NCBI GenBank assembly: GCA_902782625.1
Contig: CACZNZ010000458.1
Span: forward strand, 1-5,938
From: an uncultured Lachnospiraceae bacterium
Lineage (GTDB): Bacteria; Bacillota; Clostridia; Lachnospirales; Lachnospiraceae
Direction of reading: 5' to 3'
Length of the DNA stretch: 5,938 nt
Below are positions 1-5,938 of the stretch, one piece after another (position 1 is the first letter of the stretch; each line of letters opens with the position of its first letter). The notes under the pieces are model-generated. The model did not search any database. It was given only the letters and a program-made list of their open reading frames with translations, and had not been told where the DNA came from. The position numbers and the translations under genes were made by a program.

Positions 1-790
1 CTGCACTTCCAACAGTATAATTGCTAGGATCAACAGTTATTGCTGCAAGTGCTGTCGCATCGGTTATACCGGCAGGATTAGAGGAATAGACCTTTACGTC
101 ATTGTTGAAAGTAAGGCCACTGTCCATCTTATCCTTAAAGCTGTAGTTTTCAGCACCTTTCTTCTTCGTGACAGATCCTGTGTACTCTACATCTGTACCA
201 ACCTGAGCGATTGCCTTCTTTCCAGCTTCATCCCATACACCGGTAGCGCCTGTAATCTTCTTGTCTACAGGAGGTACTTCGTTCTTATCTGCGACATTTG
301 CATTTGGCTTGGTGCTGTCTACAGTAACCAAGGTTCCTGTTGTGGTATCAATATAATAGTATCCATATGGAAGACCTTCTACAGTAAATGAAGTGTCATC
401 AGCAGTAGTATTAACTGTAGCCACAATATCAGCATCAGTAACATAGCTAGCGATTGCTGCAATCTCAGCAGCAGTAAGATCTGTAGCATCACCTGCATGT
501 GTCACATATCCGTTTTTCACAGTAAAGCCATCCGGAGCCTCTGTTTTGCCATCAACGAGCTTATAAGCAATGTTATCTCCGCTTACTGTTGCATCAAATA
601 CTTTATAGATCTTATAAGTATTATTAGCCGTAGATCCTGCCGGAACTGTCGGCAGTGTCACTGTGATTGATGCAGGACCAGTTAAATCTGCCGGGTTCTT
701 TGTAATTGTTGCTGCCATTGCTGTGATTCCCATAGCGAGTGCCATTACCATGGCTAAAACTAAAGCAATTATTTTCTTCATTTTCTTCAT
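1..790 (-). CDS. Isopeptide-forming fimbrial major (backbone) pilin, 3' end outside window
   Basis: The frame is open from ATG at 790 to the left edge, giving 263 residues without a stop. Residues 1-26 are a signal peptide: KKMKK, a Met/Ala/Leu-rich core and an AMA cleavage site before ATITK. Residues 27 to about 165 form an N-terminal beta-rich domain ending in a strand FTVEGLPYGYYYI (135-147), the typical pilin G-L-P-x-G-x-Y pattern. After ADKNEVPPVDKKI (167-179) a second domain begins, with VGTDVEYTGSVT (197-208) and YSFKDKMDSGLTF (216-228). This pattern belongs to fimbrial isopeptide-formation D2 domains of SpaA/FimA-like backbone pilins. Lys 177/178 is the likely isopeptide lysine; Lys 169 is a candidate for sortase cross-linking. 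The partner Asn, any further domain and the LPXTG end would lie left of the window. It follows the large adhesin after 124 bases on the same strand, so co-transcription is likely. Family assignment is firm; major-pilin role is inferred from D2 domain and gene order. Confidence 0.9.
   Translation of the reverse strand, partial: MKKMKKIIALVLAMVMALAMGITAMAATITKNPADLTGPASITVTLPTVPAGSTANNTYKIYKVFDATVSGDNIAYKLVDGKTEAPDGFTVKNGYVTHAGDATDLTAAEIAAIASYVTDADIVATVNTTADDTSFTVEGLPYGYYYIDTTTGTLVTVDSTKPNANVADKNEVPPVDKKITGATGVWDEAGKKAIAQVGTDVEYTGSVTKKKGAENYSFKDKMDSGLTFNNDVKVYSSNPAGITDATALAAITVDPSNYTVGSA
713..790 (-). other. Signal peptide of the backbone pilin
   Basis: Residues 1-26 have a basic start (MKKMKK), a hydrophobic core IIALVLAMVMALAMGI and the A-x-A site AMA followed by Ala 27. 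This directs Sec export with signal peptidase I cleavage, as expected of a sortase substrate. No YSIRK motif is present. Confidence 0.9.
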
Positions 791-799
791 AGCTTTTTT

Positions 800-806
800 T
801 CCTTTC
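800..806 (-). promoter_or_regulatory. Ribosome binding site of the backbone pilin gene
   Basis: The minus strand reads GAAAGGA (806-800), then nine bases, then ATG at 790-788. A second in-frame ATG at 781-779 would sit 18 bases from the site, too far. The spacing therefore picks the first ATG and the start MKKMKKII. The spacer includes a run of seven A (800-794, whose first base also belongs to the site). Confidence 0.75.
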
Positions 807-900
807 TTGTAAATTCCCTGATTTAAATCGATTGCAGTTTTTACAATCAGTTTTTCAAGTTTCTATTAAGCCAGGTTAACGAGTTGCTCCTTCGTGCCTT

Positions 901-922
901 GTCCTTGGAGAATCTCAAGGAC
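901..922 (-). other. Hairpin overlapping the stop codon at the adhesin/pilin junction
   Basis: On the minus strand GTCCTTG (922-916) is followed by an 8-base loop and the perfect complement CAAGGAC (907-901), giving a 7-bp stem. The TGA stop (917-915) lies at the 5' arm/loop border. The bases that follow downstream (AAGGCACGAAGGAGC) contain no U-tract, so this is not a standard intrinsic terminator. It could be an mRNA processing or stability element between a low-copy tip gene and a high-copy backbone gene, or simply chance. Function is inference. Confidence 0.4.
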
Positions 923-3900
923 GGGGATCACCCCCTCTCAAGTATTCCTTGGTTCTAAGAACAAGGCGTTTTCTCATGGCTGATTTATACCCATATCCCA
1001 TAACAGCAAATGCTATGAGTATAAGTCCTAACAGTCGGAACAGTCCTGTTCCGATTCCGCCGGTGAATGGCAGCTCGGAGCCGGGCTCATTGATCACCGT
1101 TGCGGTAGCGGAATTCTCTGTGGAATCCGCTGTAAATGTGATTACATCGCCAAATGTTTCGGTGCTTGCCCATTCTTTCGGAGCTTTTCCAGCTTCTTTA
1201 TTCAGGAGCACGATACCGGAAGAGGAGATCTTTACGTAGAACTTTCCATCTCCGGTCAGGACATAACCTTTCGGCATATCTGTTTCCGCAATCTCATAGT
1301 ACCCGTATTCCAGATCATCAAATTGTGCTTCTCCAGCATCGTTTGTCTTTTTGACAACTGAGGATCCAACGCCACTGATGCTTGTGGAATTACCGTCAAT
1401 CTTCTGTAAAGTGAATTCGGCATCCTTTAGTTTCATTTCCTGGTTATTCTTGTCGATTTTCACGATCTTTAAGGTAACGGTAACCGGTTTGTTGTGGATA
1501 GTCCCGCCGTCTGCCACGCCATCTGGATCCTGGTTTTCATAGCCTTCGTACGGAACGGTCTCTTTTATCGTATAAGTAATCTCGGTACCATTCTCGTCAA
1601 ACTTAGGAAGGTTCTTAAAGATTGCCTTCCAGGCCGGGCTTTCATAACCAACCGGTGTGTCTCCATCAGCCGGGATATCTGTCTGTGCAGTAGCTGTGCC
1701 GTCTAAGATCACGGTAGCAATCGCTTCTTCGGAAGTTCCGGCAAAGACGCCGAATGTCACGGTAGCACCTTCCGGAGGTTCTGCCATCTCTTCGCCGGCT
1801 TTATTCAGCCATTTCTTATTTGCTGAAACAGTCATCATCGGCATATTGTTTGTGATCGCAGTCTTTCCGGTATCTTCTACAGCATTTCCTTCCTTTCCGG
1901 CTGTAACAGTGACGGACTTAGGATCAGTATCCAAGGTCATGCGTTTGTTGTCGGAAGCAGTCTCTGTCACGATATAGGTTCCCGGGTCGAGTTCCTCCAC
2001 TTCTACATAACCATCTGTATCAAGGTCTGCGTTATCCCCATCGATTGTTGCCGATACAGGCTGACCATGATCGATTGTGATTACAACGGTCTTCTCGACT
2101 GCCGGAGAAATCCCTTCTCCGCTAATAATGGTAAATGTATAAGTTCCATCTGCAAGCGTGCTGGTTGTCGACTGGTTATTTACTGTGACAATCTTCTTTA
2201 CTTTCAGAGATCCCTTGTGGACTTCGTCGTAGGTATTGGTGATAACGACATCCGTCCGTTCACCTTCTGTGACGGTTGCATTGGCCTTATCTGTAGTTGT
2301 CGTAGTTCCGACCTCGTAGGTTCTCGTATGCGTATATGGTGTTGTCGTCTGTCCAAAGATGGTATCGATTCCGTCATTGTGCTCGGTTACAACATAGTCT
2401 CCTGGGACAATATCCTTAATCACCATCACACCATCGACCCATTTGTACTTACCTGTATCCTGACCATTAATGCCATCCACACCATAGGTAAAGGTCTTGT
2501 TAAAACCGTTCGGTCCGGTAACTGTAAATGTGATCTTTTGTTTTTGTTCATTGGTCAGTTCCACACCGCCTGCAAAGATCTTCTCGATTGCAAGGGAAGT
2601 GACAATCTTTTCGTTATTGATAATAACTTCAGGCTCACTGCCGCTCACAGATGTATGGGTGTTGACCATCACATCGCCGGCGCCATTGAGTGGTTTACCA
2701 TCCTGATTCTTCAGCTCTTCAACGGTATAAGTGTATTCTGTTCCAGTAGAAGAGAACTTCTGTAATCCGTGAACCCAGGTAGCCCATTGGCTGATATCTG
2801 CCTTATCATCATTGTCAGATACATAAGTAAGCGTATAGGCTGTGCTGTCTGTCTCATTTGTCCTGACAACCGCCCGCCGGCCGGAATCAGCCTGGATGGT
2901 GATTGTTTCTGAACCATTAAAGGTCAGATACTGACCGTCGTTTCTCTTTACTTTGAAGTTGATTGATGTGGCTACCGGGGTACTTGTTCCCGGCTGGTTC
3001 CACGGACCTGTCTGTTCATTGCCGTTTTCATAAATCCATTTTTTAGTTACTTTGATATCTTTGGTCGGATGGTTCTTTACTCGGAGCTTATTCTTACCCT
3101 TTGTAGAAAGTTTCAGTCTGTGTTCGGTTGGATCTGCGCTCCAGCCTCCTATCCAGTTGCCGCTGGAATCTGACTTATCATACTCAGGGAAGAAAGTGCT
3201 TGTCGCACTGGAAGAATTATTATTGGTATAAACATTGCCGTCGGAATCTTTATATCCAATTTCTTCGATCCAGTATTGATAATAATTACTGTCGAGATCA
3301 CCATGGTCATATGGTGTCATCAAAACACTGTGAATCAGGACACCGCTTGTCTCCGGGGTTAACCCTAAAACAAGAGCTCCGTTTTCCAACGTCGTTAATC
3401 TGTCTGGATCGTCGACAAAACCATAGACATTCAGAATATCCGTCCTTGTGGCGATATCTTCGGTGAAGTCTTCGACCTGGCCTGTAAGATCCCCATTGGC
3501 GTTGGTTGTCTGACGGTAAATTTTTACATAGACTTCTTTGACATTGTCAGGGGTGTCCGTCCAATCCTTATCTACTTCAAGGTCGGTAGCCTGGATATTC
3601 ATCAGACGGTCCTGATCCTGCCCAATTAATGGATCAAAAGTAGGAACCTGTCCGTGGGCTCCGTCCCATGCATTGGGCTGCAACCCGATAAACCAGTCAA
3701 ACTCCGGATTGATCGGATCTTCGTTTAAGTTGCTGTAAGCTCCGACTTCAAATGGAATGTATCTATAGTGGACTTTGACGATCTCTCCATTTTCTTTGGT
3801 ATAATATCCATATGCGGGGAGCCCGTTTTCCTGGTTTTGATCTAAAATTGTCCAGTGCCATGCACTCAATCCTACACCGACATCAAAATCATTATTGTTT

Positions 3901-5938
3901 AGTGAGATATCTCGTCCATAAGAGTCATAGCCAACATAGAAAGGCACTCCATAGTTCTCCCAATTCACCAAAGGTTCTGCATCGACTGGATCATTAGCCA
4001 GATATATACGACGCATCAGCTGGATCTTCAGAACAATGTCTCTGGTTCGGCTTTCCCATCCGGTGGTTGTTGCCAGGCTTCCATCTTCCTGGTACTCCAT
4101 GATCTTTTTCTTGATGTCCATCTGCATATACTTAGGAGCGCGATTGGAAATCGTGAGGGTTCCCTCGTTGTTCGCAATTCCACCTTCCCAGCCTCTTGGC
4201 ATTTGCTGGTCATTGCGATATGCATGATGTCCATTCTGATCATTATAATAATCCCAAAGCCAGATCTCATCCTTGGTTGACTGGCTGGTGGATATGGGTT
4301 CTCCGGCAACTTTGATGGATCCATCTTCATTCAGTTCGCTGTTGTTGTAGATAATTACCTGACGATGGTTGTTATCACCGCCAGTATTTTCTACAACATA
4401 ATAGCCTACTTTCTGGCCGGCAGCATTCGTATCCGGTAAATGGCGAGGGCATTTCCATGTCCAGTTATTATCGGAATTCAAAGGAATATCAACGTACTGT
4501 TCTCCTCTTTTTCCAGTATAAACAGTTCCTTCACTGACGCCCTCATAGGTAACTGGTGACCCTGTTGAATAATCTGTCTGTGTTTGCGCCAGTCCTTGAT
4601 AAAGCGTAAATCGAATTTCAGGGTAACTGTCCGCATCTTCCATATCATGCCATACCTTTTTGACATAGAAGTCAGAGTTCCTTATGTTTTCTGCCACTAC
4701 AGTTGTATTATCTGTATTAATTCTATTTCGTTCTCCGATAGGATTGCCGTTTCCATCTGTAAATACTGCATGGAATCCGCTCGGATTCATCTCAACTTCT
4801 GAGAAATAATAACTGTAATGATAGATAGTCTGTTCTCCGTTTTCGATATTACCCTCTGCCAAAACAGGTAAATTACTTAGGGTCTGTTCCCATCCGTTAC
4901 CGCTATCCAGCGTATAGAAGTGTTCTTGTTTAGCAAAAATGCTATCTTCCGCTGTCTCATTATTTGCTCCGGCAGAAAGAGATAGATGATCCTCTCTGAC
5001 GATCCCCGGGTTAGGGCTATTATTTAGCGGTCTTATAGTAGTATCACCTGTAATAACGATGGTATCACTTAAAACATTCGGATCTCCGCTCTCCCAGGAC
5101 ATCTGTATATTGCTGGCTCCGTTCGAAGACGTTATCTCATAATCTATCGTACCTTGTGCACTAAAGAACTCAACAATCTTAATCTTTGTTCCTTTTTTGA
5201 CCTGAAGAGTTTGGGTTCTTCCTGTATGCCCCGTAAAGGTGACCGTACATTCTGTGCCATCATAGTAGGCCGGATCATAGGAACGATATTCCTTAGTTTG
5301 GTATCTGTGCAACTGGAATGTTGCATAAGCATCGGTATTGGAAACACCGGCTTCTTCTAAGGCTCCTTCTTCCCAAATTTTGCGGAGTCCCAGATCAGTC
5401 AGTTTTTCTATAACCGTTATATCAGATTCATGATTTACCACTTTGATATGGTAGAATTCACTATCTTCTGGATCCATATTGCCTTCTCCGGCATCATGTG
5501 GAAAATCTGGTGTATAGATAGTATCTCCTACGGTCAAACCATTAATATTATCCCATTTACTGATTGTGGTACCGTTGTGCTTTAATTCGTAGGCAGTCTC
5601 ATCAATAGAGTACATAATTCGATAGACACTGCCGTTTGGATAATAACGGTATTTTGGCAGATCTTTAAAGGTAATGGCATCGCCACTGTCCCCTTTGCTG
5701 ATTGTCCGAGGAGCTACTCCAGGTACTGCCTTCCATGTTGTCGTATTAGCATCCGGGCTAATCGGCCCACTTTCGTGGACTTCATTTTCCTCCAGGACAA
5801 AAGTTGCTGTCCAATCGTAGTCTTCATCATTGTCAATATCAGTACCCCAGCTTTTATCTAAAGGAACATCCACCTTCTCAACCGGTTTGTAAATATTGTA
5901 GATGTAGTACTCCAGGAAGGTATTATTATATGGACTTC
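915..5938 (-). CDS. Giant LPXTG-anchored Cna_B-repeat surface protein, probable pilus tip adhesin (5' end outside window)
   Basis: Residues are numbered from the first complete codon in the window (5936-5934); 1673 are visible before the TGA at 915-917. A GTG at 5871-5873 could be mistaken for a start. The frame stays open upstream of it, with no signal peptide there and domain-like sequence (FLEYYIYNIYKPVEK) running to the edge, so the gene begins outside. About ten Cna_B/SpaA-type beta-sandwich domains follow one another, roughly at 18-170, 179-419, 421-600, 602-783, 784-957, 959-1110, 1112-1237, 1240-1365, 1368-1483 and 1486-1618. Most begin with a V-x-x-K-x-W-like strand, have a Y-x-V-x-E strand late in the domain and end in an I-x-N strand, the Lys/Glu/Asn set that makes intramolecular isopeptide bonds. 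The last is SpaA-like with an E-box (YEIAETDMPKGY, 1547-1558). LPFTG is at 1622-1626, then a membrane helix and basic tail. Known family role: wall-linked or pilus-tip adhesin; the ligand cannot be read. A non-pilus anchored adhesin is the alternative. Confidence 0.93.
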   Translation of the reverse strand, partial: SPYNNTFLEYYIYNIYKPVEKVDVPLDKSWGTDIDNDEDYDWTATFVLEENEVHESGPISPDANTTTWKAVPGVAPRTISKGDSGDAITFKDLPKYRYYPNGSVYRIMYSIDETAYELKHNGTTISKWDNINGLTVGDTIYTPDFPHDAGEGNMDPEDSEFYHIKVVNHESDITVIEKLTDLGLRKIWEEGALEEAGVSNTDAYATFQLHRYQTKEYRSYDPAYYDGTECTVTFTGHTGRTQTLQVKKGTKIKIVEFFSAQGTIDYEITSSNGASNIQMSWESGDPNVLSDTIVITGDTTIRPLNNSPNPGIVREDHLSLSAGANNETAEDSIFAKQEHFYTLDSGNGWEQTLSNLPVLAEGNIENGEQTIYHYSYYFSEVEMNPSGFHAVFTDGNGNPIGERNRINTDNTTVVAENIRNSDFYVKKVWHDMEDADSYPEIRFTLYQGLAQTQTDYSTGSPVTYEGVSEGTVYTGKRGEQYVDIPLNSDNNWTWKCPRHLPDTNAAGQKVGYYVVENTGGDNNHRQVIIYNNSELNEDGSIKVAGEPISTSQSTKDEIWLWDYYNDQNGHHAYRNDQQMPRGWEGGIANNEGTLTISNRAPKYMQMDIKKKIMEYQEDGSLATTTGWESRTRDIVLKIQLMRRIYLANDPVDAEPLVNWENYGVPFYVGYDSYGRDISLNNNDFDVGVGLSAWHWTILDQNQENGLPAYGYYTKENGEIVKVHYRYIPFEVGAYSNLNEDPINPEFDWFIGLQPNAWDGAHGQVPTFDPLIGQDQDRLMNIQATDLEVDKDWTDTPDNVKEVYVKIYRQTTNANGDLTGQVEDFTEDIATRTDILNVYGFVDDPDRLTTLENGALVLGLTPETSGVLIHSVLMTPYDHGDLDSNYYQYWIEEIGYKDSDGNVYTNNNSSSATSTFFPEYDKSDSSGNWIGGWSADPTEHRLKLSTKGKNKLRVKNHPTKDIKVTKKWIYENGNEQTGPWNQPGTSTPVATSINFKVKRNDGQYLTFNGSETITIQADSGRRAVVRTNETDSTAYTLTYVSDNDDKADISQWATWVHGLQKFSSTGTEYTYTVEELKNQDGKPLNGAGDVMVNTHTSVSGSEPEVIINNEKIVTSLAIEKIFAGGVELTNEQKQKITFTVTGPNGFNKTFTYGVDGINGQDTGKYKWVDGVMVIKDIVPGDYVVTEHNDGIDTIFGQTTTPYTHTRTYEVGTTTTTDKANATVTEGERTDVVITNTYDEVHKGSLKVKKIVTVNNQSTTSTLADGTYTFTIISGEGISPAVEKTVVITIDHGQPVSATIDGDNADLDTDGYVEVEELDPGTYIVTETASDNKRMTLDTDPKSVTVTAGKEGNAVEDTGKTAITNNMPMMTVSANKKWLNKAGEEMAEPPEGATVTFGVFAGTSEEAIATVILDGTATAQTDIPADGDTPVGYESPAWKAIFKNLPKFDENGTEITYTIKETVPYEGYENQDPDGVADGGTIHNKPVTVTLKIVKIDKNNQEMKLKDAEFTLQKIDGNSTSISGVGSSVVKKTNDAGEAQFDDLEYGYYEIAETDMPKGYVLTGDGKFYVKISSSGIVLLNKEAGKAPKEWASTETFGDVITFTADSTENSATATVINEPGSELPFTGGIGTGLFRLLGLILIAFAVMGYGYKSAMRKRLVLRTKEYLRGGDPRP
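918..1073 (-). other. C-terminal cell wall sorting signal (LPFTG, membrane helix, basic tail)
   Basis: The segment encodes LPFTG (codons at 1059-1073), a short Gly-rich linker, a hydrophobic stretch of about 19 residues (LFRLLGLILIAFAVMGYGY) and a basic stretch KSAMRKR. This is the tripartite signal recognised by sortases, which cut between Thr and Gly and join the Thr to the cell wall or to a pilin lysine. The tail continues 16 residues past RKR (LVLRTKEYLRGGDPRP). That is longer than the few basic residues that usually end such proteins. The motif itself is seen directly; which sortase class uses it cannot be decided here. Confidence 0.95.
1263..1298 (-). other. E-box of the terminal SpaA-like domain
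   Basis: These codons give YEIAETDMPKGY, residues 1547-1558, close to the pilin E-box consensus YxLxETxAPxGY. The conserved Glu (residue 1551) normally catalyses the internal Lys-Asn isopeptide bond. Candidate partners are Lys 1493 in LKIVKIDK at the domain start and Asn 1616 in VINEP just before LPFTG. The motif supports calling this a sortase-handled pilin-type subunit. Confidence 0.8.

Noticed and set aside
835..855. Direct repeat CAGTTTTT (835-842 and 848-855) and short stem GATTG/CAATC between the genes
   Set aside because: Eight-base repeat and five-base stem in AT-rich sequence are too short to support an operator or riboswitch.
882..893. Shine-Dalgarno-like AAGGAG on the minus strand in the gap, suggesting a small gene
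   Set aside because: No start codon follows at a usable distance and the frames close quickly (TAA in GTTAACC).
791..900. Separate promoter for the backbone pilin
   Set aside because: There are AT-rich stretches, a TTGAAA and a palindrome GATTTAAATC (820-829), but no -35/-10 pair with proper spacing that I can defend.
901..922. Intrinsic terminator after the adhesin gene
   Set aside because: The 7-bp stem is not followed by a run of U on the minus strand; kept only as a hairpin of unknown role.
949..1977. Several plus-strand open frames of 60-106 codons
   Set aside because: They overlap one another in different frames and lie antisense to the wall-proximal domains; none has a recognisable motif.
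2067..2765. Plus-strand open frame of 232 codons opposite the adhesin gene
   Set aside because: It is Cys- and Ile-rich with no domain pattern, no convincing ribosome site, and lies wholly antisense to a clear repeat protein. It is a shadow of the true frame.
4028..4330. Minus-strand open frame of 100 codons in another frame of the adhesin
   Set aside because: It sits inside the well-supported Cna_B coding sequence on the same strand and has low-quality composition; the adhesin frame fully explains the region.
1..5938. CRISPR array, tRNA, rRNA or insertion sequence
   Set aside because: No spaced repeats, no RNA gene folds and no transposase-like frame or terminal inverted repeats were seen; almost all bases are accounted for by the two coding sequences.

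Overview
The window holds two genes, both on the minus strand and both cut by a window edge. They form part of a sortase-assembled pilus locus of a Gram-positive bacterium. A Clostridia/Lachnospiraceae-type gut Firmicute fits best, judging from the lysine-rich Met/Ala-rich signal peptide, the LPXTG-type sorting signal, strings of Cna_B/SpaA-type domains, purine-rich ribosome binding site and moderate G+C. This placement is inference; nothing in the window names a species.

Layout in transcription order, right to left. (1) From the right edge (5938) to 915 runs one uninterrupted frame for a very large cell-wall-anchored surface protein with at least 1673 residues visible. It consists of about ten consecutive Cna_B/SpaA-like beta-sandwich domains, an LPFTG sorting signal, a membrane helix and a basic tail. 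Its true start lies beyond the window. It has the size and architecture of a pilus tip adhesin or ancillary pilin. (2) A 124-base gap (791-914) carries a 7-bp hairpin overlapping the stop codon of the first gene and a ribosome binding site for the next. I see no defensible promoter and no hairpin followed by a U-tract. (3) From 790 to the left edge lies the first 263 codons of a secreted pilin with a classical signal peptide, an N-terminal domain and the beginning of a fimbrial isopeptide-forming D2-type domain. This matches the backbone (major) pilin.

The gene order tip adhesin then backbone pilin, same strand, short gap, is the usual order of Gram-positive pilus operons. In those operons a class C sortase usually follows; it would lie left of position 1 and is not visible. 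The expected mechanism is that the sortase links backbone subunits through a pilin-motif lysine, caps the fibre with the large adhesin, and the fibre is attached to the wall. The system is of a known general type. The less ordinary features are the length of the adhesin, its nearly complete ladder of Lys/Glu/Asn isopeptide triads, a domain-sized insertion inside one repeat, and the hairpin at the tip/backbone junction. All long plus-strand frames are antisense shadows of the adhesin gene.
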